Shown here piece by piece: positions 1 through 6,272 of a stretch of 8,099 nucleotides of DNA. Numbering within the stretch: position 1 is the first letter of the stretch; the number at the start of each line of letters is the position of its first letter. The stretch comes from Pseudomonadota bacterium (GTDB taxonomy: Bacteria; Pseudomonadota; Alphaproteobacteria; Micropepsales; Micropepsaceae). The position numbers were made by a program, and so were the translations under genes. The DNA is taken from contig JAKAVI010000340.1 of the NCBI GenBank assembly GCA_021817355.1, forward strand, positions 1-8,099. The letters run 5' to 3'. The notes under the pieces are model-generated. The model was not told the origin of the DNA, made no database searches, and saw only the letters and a list, made by a program, of their open reading frames with translations.

Positions 1-1158
1 CGCGGCGTGGGCGTAGGACAGCGGGGTAATTGAAATCCCCTGGCCAAAGCCGATGGTAGCGGTCTCGATCTGGCCCCAGTCGACGGGATAGAGCGGCGCG
101 GCGGTCTCGGGCAGCTGAGATTTGAGCGGGCTCAAGAGCCCGAGCTTGGCCAGAAATGCTTTTTGTTTTACTCCGCCCGAGCGCAGCACGATCTGCGAGG
201 TGCCGACATTGGAGGATTGGGCGAGGATATCGCGCGCGGTCATCACCGCAGGCATGGGATCGGCGTCGTGAATGAAATAGCGTCCGACCTTGAGGGCTTT
301 GGGTATTGGAAATGTGGTGTCGGGCGTGATCGTGTGTTCTGAGAGTGCCATCGCGAAGGAAAAGATCTTGAACACCGACCCCAGCTCGTAATCGCTGTCG
401 GCCATGCGGTCGCGGTTGGGATTGGCACCGTAATTGGGCACGCCCGGCGCCCCATCGGGGAGATTGACGAGGGCAAGCACTTCCCCGGTGTCGACATTGA
501 GGACAACGCCTCCGGCAGCGCGGGCCGTGAATTCCTTGCGCGCCGCCTCGATCTCCTGGGCGAGGGCATATTGCACCCGCATGTCGAGTGACAGGCGGAC
601 CCCGTCCTTGCCGGGAAGGCCCCCTTCCAGCATCTTGTTCAGCCCCAGTTCCAGTCCGGAAATACCGTGGCCATTGCCGTCGGTGTAGCCGAGGACGATC
701 TGGGCGGAGCCTCCCTTGGGATAATAGCGCTTGTAGGAGGGCTGGAATTCGAGCCCCGGCAGCCCCAGCGACATGACGCGCGCCTGCGCATCCGGCGAGA
801 TCTGGCGCTCGACGAGAACATAGCGATGATGGCTGGCAAAGATGCGGTCAAGTCGTTTGACACCGGCTCCGGTGGCCTTGGACAGTTCGCGTGCGGCGCG
901 CCGCTTGTGGGCGAGAAAGCGCGGCTGGGCATAAACGTCATGAACGGGAAGATCGCGGGCCAGCAACTCGCCATTGCGGTCGAGCAGATCGGCGCGGGTG
1001 GTGATCGGCGGGGCAACACCGCGCCGGCGGACATAGCCGCCCGAAAGAACCATAATGTCAAAGAGGCGAAAGCCGATCACGGCAAACGCCATCACACAGA
1101 TCAGCGCGGCAATGGCGATACGTCGTTGAATGATTGTGGGCGGCGCTGACACATCCAT
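1..1158 (-). CDS. ftsI: Peptidoglycan D,D-transpeptidase FtsI (PBP3), C-terminus cut off by the window edge
   Basis: Class B penicillin-binding protein that cross-links septal peptidoglycan in the periplasm as part of the divisome with FtsW and FtsQLB. The reading frame is open from ATG at 1158 to base 1 (386 codons, no stop). A short cytoplasmic N-terminus (QRR near residue 11) is followed by one membrane anchor at about 15-37. The non-catalytic PBP dimer region follows, with TRADLLDRNGELLA at about 54-67 and YYPKGGSAQIVLGYT at about 145-159. The transpeptidase domain shows the catalytic SxxK as S261-V-F-K264 and the SxN motif as S315-S-N317. GFGQGISITPL (about 370-380) matches the segment that precedes the KTG motif, which lies outside the window. 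The start is 7 nt after the ftsL stop. An in-frame GTG at 1164 is an alternative start with a slightly better-spaced GGA. The family call is very secure. Confidence 0.95.
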   Translation of the reverse strand, partial: MDVSAPPTIIQRRIAIAALICVMAFAVIGFRLFDIMVLSGGYVRRRGVAPPITTRADLLDRNGELLARDLPVHDVYAQPRFLAHKRRAARELSKATGAGVKRLDRIFASHHRYVLVERQISPDAQARVMSLGLPGLEFQPSYKRYYPKGGSAQIVLGYTDGNGHGISGLELGLNKMLEGGLPGKDGVRLSLDMRVQYALAQEIEAARKEFTARAAGGVVLNVDTGEVLALVNLPDGAPGVPNYGANPNRDRMADSDYELGSVFKIFSFAMALSEHTITPDTTFPIPKALKVGRYFIHDADPMPAVMTARDILAQSSNVGTSQIVLRSGGVKQKAFLAKLGLLSPLKSQLPETAAPLYPVDWGQIETATIGFGQGISITPLSYAHAA

Positions 1159-1165
1159 AGCCACA

Positions 1166-1576
1166 TCAGTTCCGCATGCGCACCGAGGCGAGGCGGAAGT
1201 TCGAATTTGCAGTTGCGCTGTTCTCGCGGGCACTGGCCGTACGCAGTTTGGCGCCGCCCGGTCCCTCGCCGCTATCGCGCTTCGGCAACAAGGTCAAGGA
1301 CGACAGTTCAACTGTCGGCTTGTCGGTCAGGCCGAGATAGGCCTGCGCCAGCCTTTGGATCCGCGCCGGATCAGCGACCCGCGCCCATTCGGCCTGCAGC
1401 ACCGTCATCTCGTTCTGCTCCCGGGCAATCTGGTGATTGACGTGGTGCAGCTCGGCTTTGGCGACGCGCGTCTGTTCGGCGACATGATAAAGGCCGAGGC
1501 AGACAACGCCGCTGAGCGCAACGAAGGCAAAGTTGACAACCGTCAGCACGGTTCCACGACTAAAGGACCTAGCCAA
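1166..1576 (-). CDS. ftsL: Cell division protein FtsL, probable TTG start
   Basis: Small bitopic divisome protein that pairs with FtsB and FtsQ and helps activate FtsWI. With the chosen start it has 136 residues: a short basic N-terminus (ARSFSRG), one membrane span at about 9-29, then a periplasmic helical, coiled-coil-like region at about 32-68. The segment DPARIQRLAQAYLGLTD (about 69-85) is typical of alphaproteobacterial FtsL. The last 35 or so residues are polar and low in complexity. I chose TTG at 1576 because AGGAG lies 6 nt before it and it overlaps the rsmH stop by 8 nt, which suggests translational coupling. A GTG at 1612 would add 12 residues but lacks such a site. Sequence conservation in FtsL is always low, so the call leans on topology and on position between rsmH and ftsI. 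Confidence 0.9.
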   Translation of the reverse strand: MARSFSRGTVLTVVNFAFVALSGVVCLGLYHVAEQTRVAKAELHHVNHQIAREQNEMTVLQAEWARVADPARIQRLAQAYLGLTDKPTVELSSLTLLPKRDSGEGPGGAKLRTASARENSATANSNFRLASVRMRN

Positions 1577-2489
1577 GGCGTTCTCCTGCGCGAAGGCGTG
1601 CGGACCGGGCACGCGGATTGAGGGAGATTTCAGGGGCGCCGGGCACCACCGGACGGCGGGTCAGGGTACGGAATGAGGCAGCAGAACGGGTCCGCTGCGG
1701 CAGGTGGCGCGAGGTTTGCGGCTCGGCGCCGCTGGCGACGCTGAAGAAGCGTTTGACGATGCGGTCTTCCAGCGAATGAAAGGCGACGACGGCAAGCCGT
1801 CCACCGGCGCGCAACACTGTCTCGGCCGCGGCCAGACCGCGTTCCAGTTCGCCCAGCTCGTCATTGACGTAGATGCGCAACGCCTGAAAGGTTCTGGTGG
1901 CCGGATGAATGGGCTGACTGGCCGCCTTGGGCCCATAGGCACGAAACACGATCTGGGCAAGCTCGGAGGTACGCGCGATCGGACGGGCCGCGACAATGGC
2001 ATGGGCGATGCGCCGGGAATGGCGCTCCTCGCCGTACTGGAAAATGATGTCGGCAAGTTCCTTTTCGTCGAGATCGTTGACGACATCGCCAGCACTGAGC
2101 CCTGCACGGCTCATGCGCATGTCGAGCGGACCATCATCGCGGAAGGAGAAGCCACGCTGGGGTTCATCAAGCTGAAAGGAGGACACCCCGACATCGAGGA
2201 CCACGCCATCGACCGGTCCTGCCGCAACCCTTTCAAGCAGGGCCTGCATCTGCGAAAAGCGGCCTTCGATCAGCGTCAGCCGCCCGCCATAGCGGGCCAC
2301 CAGCCTCTGGCCCCGGGCGATGGCATCAGGATCACGATCGATGCCGACCACCTTGCAGTCCGCGGCCTCGAGAATGGCGCGGGCATAGCCGCCGCCGCCG
2401 AAGGTGCCATCCACATAGTGGCCACCCGTACGGGGCCGGATCAGCTCCAGCACCTCGCCCAGAAGAACCGGGACATGGCCCTCGCTCAT
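1569..2489 (-). CDS. rsmH: 16S rRNA (cytosine(1402)-N(4))-methyltransferase RsmH (MraW)
   Basis: Cytoplasmic S-adenosylmethionine-dependent enzyme that N4-methylates C1402 in the decoding centre of 16S rRNA. The 306 residues match the usual family length. The N-terminal HVPVLLGEVLELI is a family hallmark. The SAM-binding loop VDGTFGGGGY lies at about 26-35 and the acidic residue after strand 2 is in GIDRDP (about 49-54). The core motif LDVGVSSFQLD is at about 98-108 and is followed by RGFSFRDDGPLDMRM. Near the C-terminus, FHSLEDRIVKRFF and NPRARSARLR are also diagnostic. The start codon overlaps the mraZ stop as ATGA, so the two are translationally coupled in the dcw operon. I see no missing key residue. 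Confidence 0.97.
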   Translation of the reverse strand: MSEGHVPVLLGEVLELIRPRTGGHYVDGTFGGGGYARAILEAADCKVVGIDRDPDAIARGQRLVARYGGRLTLIEGRFSQMQALLERVAAGPVDGVVLDVGVSSFQLDEPQRGFSFRDDGPLDMRMSRAGLSAGDVVNDLDEKELADIIFQYGEERHSRRIAHAIVAARPIARTSELAQIVFRAYGPKAASQPIHPATRTFQALRIYVNDELGELERGLAAAETVLRAGGRLAVVAFHSLEDRIVKRFFSVASGAEPQTSRHLPQRTRSAASFRTLTRRPVVPGAPEISLNPRARSARLRAGERLG

Positions 2490-2953
2490 GGCGCGCTCCG
2501 CGCCGCTTTGGCTGCTGCCCTCTTGGCTTCGTAACGGCCCTTGCGCTCGGCCAGCATGGCGGTGTGCGCGTAGGGTTCCCAGATCTGGAAACGCGCGCCC
2601 TGGCCCACGAACACCACCCGATCGTTCAGCCCGGCATGGGCTATGAACTCGTCAGGGAGCCGGACGCGACCGTTTTCATCGCGCGGCAGAAGCTGCGTCA
2701 GCGACAGGGCAAAATGCTCATTGTCATCAAGATCGGCAGCATCGAAGGGATCGAGGGTCAGGAGTTTGGCGTGATACTCGGCCATCAGCTGTTCGCCAAA
2801 GCCCTCGAGCATGGCCTCGCCGATGACCGGGCGCAGATAGACACCTTGGGTTTCCTGTGCGCTCAGGATTTCTCGAAAGCTCGCGGGGATGCAGACCCGA
2901 CCCTTGCCATCGAGCGTCCCGGAAAATGTCGAGATGAAGAGTTGCCCCTTCAT
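2486..2953 (-). CDS. mraZ: Transcriptional regulator MraZ, first gene of the dcw operon
   Basis: AbrB/SpoVT-fold DNA-binding protein that forms ring-shaped oligomers. In E. coli it represses its own mra/dcw promoter by binding TGGGN repeats. The 155 residues contain the two pseudo-symmetric half-domains expected of the family. Each carries a DxxGR motif: D15-GKGR (followed by VCIPASFR) and D92-ENGR (followed by VRLPDEF). The C-terminal tail after about 135 is basic and alanine-rich (ERKGRYEAKRAAAKAARSAP), a common variable extension. The start is the only ATG before the conserved STFSGTLDGKGR. Upstream purines (GGGGG about 15 nt away) give only a weak ribosome site. The stop overlaps rsmH by 4 nt. 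A repeat array matching its expected operator lies 73-117 nt upstream (separate entry). Confidence 0.96.
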   Translation of the reverse strand: MKGQLFISTFSGTLDGKGRVCIPASFREILSAQETQGVYLRPVIGEAMLEGFGEQLMAEYHAKLLTLDPFDAADLDDNEHFALSLTQLLPRDENGRVRLPDEFIAHAGLNDRVVFVGQGARFQIWEPYAHTAMLAERKGRYEAKRAAAKAARSAP

Positions 2954-3025
2954 GCGCGCTGTTTACCCCCGTGGTCCCGATCCTGGCCCGCTCACCCGTT
3001 CCGACGCACCGGCGCCGGACCCGCC

Positions 3026-3070
3026 TGGGTAACCGTGGGACAATATGGGATAGCATGGGATTTACTGGGC
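3026..3070. promoter_or_regulatory. Five-unit TGGGN repeat array, candidate MraZ operator
   Basis: On the plus strand TGGG occurs at 3026, 3036, 3046, 3056 and 3066, an exact 10-nt period. Each TGGGN is separated by a 5-nt spacer of unrelated sequence. This is the arrangement reported for E. coli MraZ (TGGGN repeats with 5-nt spacers), with five units here. The array lies upstream of mraZ and overlaps its predicted promoter, so repression by MraZ itself is the natural reading. The TGGG strand is the one opposite to mraZ transcription. I cannot confirm from memory whether that matches the orientation in other species. The 10-nt spacing puts all units on one face of the helix, as expected for a ring-shaped oligomer. 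Confidence 0.88.
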
Positions 3071-3076
3071 GGTCAA
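3048..3076 (-). promoter_or_regulatory. Predicted sigma70-type promoter of mraZ and the dcw operon
   Basis: Read on the minus strand, TTGACC (3076-3071) is followed after a 17-nt spacer by CTATCC (3053-3048). This gives a good -35 box and a poor -10 box, with transcription expected to begin near 3041 and a leader of about 90 nt before mraZ. It lies inside the TGGG array, which suits direct occlusion by MraZ. The weak -10 makes the exact start uncertain. Confidence 0.5.
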
Positions 3077-3310
3077 TAATAACCAAGCAAAATTGGGGGG
3101 TTGGACCATGTTTTCGGTGCCAGTCTTTACTCCGGCCAGGGCCTGTTCAGGAACAAAACAAAAACTTCTGCTCGCAACAGTCCCAATGATTGGTGTCACC
3201 CCGCCGCAAATGTTTCTGGTTTGTTCCTTGGTATGGGAGGCGCAAGTCCCTTGTCACTGTTGACAAACTGTCAGACATTTTAATGTGACACGTAACTGCG
3301 GGAGACTGTT
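3077..3310. other. Divergent intergenic region between mraZ and the P450 gene
   Basis: Beyond the mraZ promoter this stretch is less G+C-rich than the flanking genes and holds no convincing ORF. Short reading frames across it have no ribosome site and no recognisable motifs. No RNA gene or terminator was seen. Its plus-strand right end carries the half-site cluster and the ribosome-binding site of the P450 gene, described separately. Confidence 0.6.
3251..3290 (+). promoter_or_regulatory. Cluster of TGTCA/TGACA half-sites at the P450 promoter, candidate operator
   Basis: TTGTCA (3251-3256) and TGACAA (3261-3266) form a perfect 6-bp inverted repeat with a 4-nt spacer. TGACA (3261-3265) and TGTCA (3269-3273) form a second perfect inverted repeat with a 3-nt spacer. 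A further TGACA lies at 3286-3290. TTGACA at 3260-3265 could be a -35 box, but the best downstream -10 candidates (TAATGT at 3281, TTTAAT at 3279) are only 13-15 nt away. The promoter is therefore imperfect and may need an activator. A dimeric repressor of TetR or similar type is a reasonable guess, but no regulator gene is in the window. Confidence 0.4.
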
Positions 3311-4543
3311 ATGGCCGACCAGCCCCTGCCCAACATGATCGATCTGACCCCCCTTAATCCGGATTTCAATGAGGATCCGCACCGCTTCCTCGACAGGTTG
3401 CGGAGCACCTGCCCCGTCCATCGCGATGCGATGGCCGGCACCTTCATCCTCACCCGCTATGGGGATGTGCGCTCCGTGCTCTCGGACACCAGCATGTGGC
3501 GCCATCCCTCCAATGCCGAGCCCGATGCCACCATGTCGCGACGCGAAATGGTCGATGGCATAAGGGCCGAGGACGAAGCCGACAAATCCATTCTCTTTCT
3601 CGATGATCCGGATCATGCGCGCATTAGAACGCCGCTCGCCAAGGCGCTCTATCGCCGCGTCTCGCGCAGCCGCGAGCAGATCCAACAGCTGATTGACGAA
3701 AAGCTCGATGCCCTGAAGGACCGCACGGCGTTTGATGCGATGGATGATTTTGCACTGCTGGTTCCGATCGATGTCATCGCCCGCATTCTCGGTGTCGATA
3801 ATAGCCGGCTCGGCGAATTTCGCGCCTGGTCGGAAGGGGCAATCCTCAGCCTCAATCCGTTTCGTACCCCCGAGCAGACCGAGCGCATGGTGGAGTCGGT
3901 CAACGCCATTTCGGCCTATTTTCGTCAGCTCATGACAGAACGGCGCGCTGCAGCGCAGGATGATCTGATCAGCGACATGGTGCAGCTGCAGGCCCAAGGC
4001 GCTCCGCTAAGCGACGGCGAACTGTCCAACAATCTGCAGGGTCTTCTCATCGGCGGCAACCTCACGACCACCGATCTCATCGGCAATGCCGTATGGCTGC
4101 TTCTCACCCATCCCGATCAGCTCGCCCGGCTGAAGGCTGATCCTGGCCTCATCAACAGCGCGGTTGAAGAAGTCCTGCGTTTTGAATCGCCGGTCGATGT
4201 CACCGCGCGCATCGCGTCACGCGAGCTTGAGGTTGACGGCTGCCCCATCCACACCTCCCAGGCTATGACCCTGTCCTTGCGTGGCGCCAATCGCGATCCG
4301 GGGACTTTTGCCGAACCTCACCGCTTCGACATTGCCCGCAAGGATGCCCCTCACGTGGCCTTTGGCGGCGGCGCCCATCTTTGCATTGGCTCGCCCCTGG
4401 CACGGCTCGAAGCCCAGCTGGCAATCTCGAGCCTGTTCGCGCGCTTTCCCAATCTGCGCCTGGCGGACCCCGCGGCCAAGCCGCAGTGGCGCAGCCTGCC
4501 CTTCTTCCGCGGCCTTAGGACATTGCCAGTGGTGACAGGATAG
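3311..4543 (+). CDS. Cytochrome P450 monooxygenase (soluble class I bacterial type)
   Basis: Haem-thiolate oxygenase of 410 residues, the usual length for a soluble bacterial P450. It has no membrane anchor and so would need separate ferredoxin and reductase partners, none of which is in the window. The C-helix carries DDPDHARIR with H102 and R106. The I-helix reads GGNLTTTD at 248-255. The K-helix ExxR is E287-VLR290, and NRDPGTF-EPHRFD lies at about 327-340. The haem loop is FGGGAHLCIG with the thiolate ligand at C358. The I-helix acid that precedes the conserved threonine in most P450s (Asp251 of P450cam) is Leu251 here, while T252 is kept. The start has GGAG 6 nt upstream. The gene diverges from mraZ and converges on rnpB without a gap. 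Substrate and CYP family are unknown. Confidence 0.96.
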   Translation: MADQPLPNMIDLTPLNPDFNEDPHRFLDRLRSTCPVHRDAMAGTFILTRYGDVRSVLSDTSMWRHPSNAEPDATMSRREMVDGIRAEDEADKSILFLDDPDHARIRTPLAKALYRRVSRSREQIQQLIDEKLDALKDRTAFDAMDDFALLVPIDVIARILGVDNSRLGEFRAWSEGAILSLNPFRTPEQTERMVESVNAISAYFRQLMTERRAAAQDDLISDMVQLQAQGAPLSDGELSNNLQGLLIGGNLTTTDLIGNAVWLLLTHPDQLARLKADPGLINSAVEEVLRFESPVDVTARIASRELEVDGCPIHTSQAMTLSLRGANRDPGTFAEPHRFDIARKDAPHVAFGGGAHLCIGSPLARLEAQLAISSLFARFPNLRLADPAAKPQWRSLPFFRGLRTLPVVTG

Positions 4544-4922
4544 GCGTCAGACGGCCTGTAAGCCGGGTTCTGTCATTCGCCTTGAGGCGAACGGATGGCT
4601 ATTCCTCTGGGACGCCCGTTACCGGGCGCCTCACGCGACCGACCCGGACGGCGATCCGGAAAACCGATCCTGTGCCGTCCCTATTTGGTCTTGCTCCCGG
4701 TGGGGCTTGCCATGCCGCTTGCGTTGCCGCTCGCGCGGTGCGCTCTTACCGCACCATTTCACCCTTGCCTCGCCCGAAGGACGAAGGCGGTTTGTTTTCT
4801 GTGGCGCTATCCCTGGGGTCACCCCCGGCGGATGTTATCCGTCACCGTGTTTCCGTGGAGCCCGGACTTTCCTCCCGCATCTGCCGTGAGGCAGCGCGAG
4901 CAGCCATCCGGCCATCTGACGC
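4544..4922 (-). ncRNA. rnpB: RNase P RNA (class A), catalytic subunit of ribonuclease P
   Basis: Ribozyme that removes 5' leaders from tRNA precursors together with the RnpA protein. On the minus strand the conserved GAGGAAAGTCC core element lies within 4857-4874. Downstream follow the blocks GGGATAGCGCCACAGAAA, AAGGGTGAAA and GGTAAGAGCGCACCG. The 3' conserved element ACAGAACCCGGCTTACAGG lies at 4555-4573. The ends were set by the P1 helix: GCGTCAGATGGCC at the 5' end pairs with GGCCGTCTGACGC at the 3' end through 13 bp including one wobble. This gives about 379 nt, normal for alphaproteobacteria. The 5' end agrees with the predicted promoter. The 3' end touches the P450 stop codon, and no T-rich terminator hairpin follows it. 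Confidence 0.97.
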
Positions 4923-4928
4923 GTTTCA

Positions 4929-4957
4929 GAATTACGCCATTGACGAGCTATGGGCAA
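4929..4957 (-). promoter_or_regulatory. Predicted sigma70-type promoter of rnpB
   Basis: On the minus strand TTGCCC (4957-4952) and TAATTC (4934-4929) are separated by exactly 17 nt. The first base of the P1 helix (G at 4922) is 7 nt after the -10 box. The fit between the promoter and the structurally defined RNA 5' end supports both calls and suggests the RNA starts without 5' processing. Confidence 0.65.
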
Positions 4958-4968
4958 TAAAGCATTTC
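4940..4968 (+). promoter_or_regulatory. Weak candidate promoter for the GNAT gene, overlapping the rnpB promoter
   Basis: TTGACG (4940-4945) is followed after 17 nt by CATTTC (4963-4968) on the plus strand, giving a short leader before ATG 4998. The -10 is poor. If real, it lies on top of the rnpB promoter on the other strand, so the two polymerases would compete for the same 30 or so bases. Confidence 0.3.
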
Positions 4969-4997
4969 TGCCAACCCTTGAATGACAGCGATCGCGA

Positions 4998-5456
4998 ATG
5001 ACCCTCACCATCAGACCCGCACGCCTCGATGAGGCCCATACACTGAGCGAGCTGTGCAAACGCTCCAAGGCGCATTGGGGTTATGATGCCGGATTTATGG
5101 CTTTATCCGAGGCGTCCTTGACCATTGCGCCGGCGCAGATCGCCGCCGGCCATGTGCTCGTGGCCGAGGCCCAAGGGCGCACCGTTGCCGTAGCCAACCT
5201 CAAGCCTTTGGGTGGCGGGACAGTTGACCTGCAACACCTGTTCGTCGAGCCCGATGAAATCGACCATGGTGTTGGTCGGCGCCTTTTCGGCGCTGCCTGC
5301 GAACTGGCGCGCGCCCTCGGCGGCACCATGCTGTCGATCCTGTCTGATCCATACGCCGAGGCCTTTTACAAACAGATGGGAGCAACGCGCATCGGCGATG
5401 CGCCGTCCGATGCGGTGCCAGATCGCATGCTGCCGCTGCTCGAATATCCGCTCTGA
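4998..5456 (+). CDS. GNAT-family N-acetyltransferase
   Basis: Predicted acetyl-CoA-dependent acyltransferase of 152 residues, normal for a single GNAT domain. The N-terminus TIRPARLDEAHTLSEL (about 4-19) is the usual first strand and helix. Strand 4 and motif A read LQHLFVEPDEIDHGVGRRLFGAACELARALG (about 78-108, with the acetyl-CoA pyrophosphate loop at HGVGRRL). Motif B is AEAFYKQMGATRIG (about 120-133). The first position of the usual Q/RxxGxG/A loop is not Q or R, a common variation. KRSKAHWGYD at 21-30 is distinctive but I cannot tie it to a named subfamily or substrate. No clear Shine-Dalgarno site precedes ATG 4998. The gene diverges from rnpB and converges on the amidase gene. Confidence 0.88.
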   Translation: MTLTIRPARLDEAHTLSELCKRSKAHWGYDAGFMALSEASLTIAPAQIAAGHVLVAEAQGRTVAVANLKPLGGGTVDLQHLFVEPDEIDHGVGRRLFGAACELARALGGTMLSILSDPYAEAFYKQMGATRIGDAPSDAVPDRMLPLLEYPL

Positions 5457-5546
5457 CATTGCAGCGCCGCGCGCTTGCAGGGCACGGCGGCGCCTCCCTT
5501 GGGGTTGAGGGTGAGACCTGCCGTTAGAGGAGGCGGACGCTGTTTC

Positions 5547-6260
5547 TTACGTGCGCGTCATTTTGCCTTCATCCAAGCCTGCAAGTGCGAGCAGACTTTC
5601 CAGCAGCCGGCCGCATTCATGATCCCACAGTCCCGTCACCCGCGCCGGGCGAAAGCGGCGCTGGAACGCTGCGATGGTCTTTTCGAGAGGCCAGTCGACG
5701 AGGGGAGGCGTGCCATAGCCAAACAGCGCCAGCGCGTCCTCGACTTCTCCCCGCAGATGACGGGCCGAGGTCTCTGGCCACAGGCCGATGCCGTAATCTG
5801 CAACCTGCTTCCAGGGAAAAAGCTCACCGGGATCCTGTTTGCGCGCCGGGGCGACATCGCTGTGCCCAACAATGCGATGCGGGGCAATCAGATAGCGGGC
5901 GCGGATGTCCGCAACCAGATCGATCAGGGCCTCGATCTGGGCATCGGCAAAAGGGCGATAGCCAAATTCGTGTCCGGGATTGACGAGTTCAATGCCGAGT
6001 GAGCAGCCATTGACGTCGCTGACACCGGCCCAGAAGGAAACCCCAGCATGCCAGGCCCTGCGCTCCTCCGGCACATGCGCGTAAATGGTGCCGTCCTCAT
6101 CGATTGTGTAATGGGCGCTGACTTTCGCGGCAGGATCGCACAACCGCGCCAGGGCCTCTGCTGCAGTCCGCATCCCGGTATAATGTAGCACCAGAAGATC
6201 GGGGTTGATGCCATGCGCCCGCGCGTCCTGATTGGGTGAGGGCCGATCAACGACGCGCAT
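5547..6260 (-). CDS. N-acetylmuramoyl-L-alanine amidase, AmpD/AmiD (Amidase_2) type, with C-terminal peptidoglycan-binding-like domain
   Basis: Zinc amidase that cuts the bond between N-acetylmuramic acid and L-alanine in peptidoglycan or its turnover products. With ATG at 6260 it has 237 residues. The zinc ligands are visible as H26 (LVLHYTGM), H133 (IVGHSDVAPARKQDPG) and D143. E91 (GIELVNPG) and K141 match the catalytic glutamate and lysine positions of AmpD. A C-terminal stretch (about 174-225, LFGYGTPP...TIAAFQRRFRP...TGLWD) resembles a PG_binding_1 domain, the layout of E. coli AmiD. No signal peptide or lipobox is seen, so a cytosolic recycling role like AmpD is as likely as an envelope role. 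GAGG motifs precede the ATG. A TTG at 6269 would add three residues. The start is 12 nt after the ribbon-helix-helix gene. Confidence 0.93.
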   Translation of the reverse strand: MRVVDRPSPNQDARAHGINPDLLVLHYTGMRTAAEALARLCDPAAKVSAHYTIDEDGTIYAHVPEERRAWHAGVSFWAGVSDVNGCSLGIELVNPGHEFGYRPFADAQIEALIDLVADIRARYLIAPHRIVGHSDVAPARKQDPGELFPWKQVADYGIGLWPETSARHLRGEVEDALALFGYGTPPLVDWPLEKTIAAFQRRFRPARVTGLWDHECGRLLESLLALAGLDEGKMTRT

Positions 6261-6272
6261 GGTCCTCAATCC

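Noticed and set aside
667..1149. Plus-strand 160-codon reading frame
   Set aside because: Shadow of ftsI, whose SxxK and SxN motifs lie on the opposite strand across this region.
1113..1166. ATG at 1166 as the ftsI start
   Set aside because: It is in another frame and meets a stop after about 21 codons. The frame with FtsI motifs is reached from ATG 1158 or GTG 1164.
1704..2534. Plus-strand 276-codon reading frame
   Set aside because: It is fully antisense to rsmH, has no recognisable domain, and is explained by the high third-position G+C of the real gene.
3254..3997. Minus-strand 247-codon reading frame within the P450 gene
   Set aside because: It lies antisense to a P450 with all signature motifs. 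Its translation has no family features, and its start and end have no operon context.
4582..5001. Plus-strand reading frames of 60-139 codons across 4580-5001
   Set aside because: They overlap the RNase P RNA gene almost completely, and the conserved RNA elements explain the sequence.
5464..5493. GC-rich inverted repeat (GCGCCGC and GCGGCGC, 16-nt loop) between the GNAT and amidase genes as a terminator
   Set aside because: The loop is long and no T-run follows on either strand, so it is not convincing as an intrinsic terminator.
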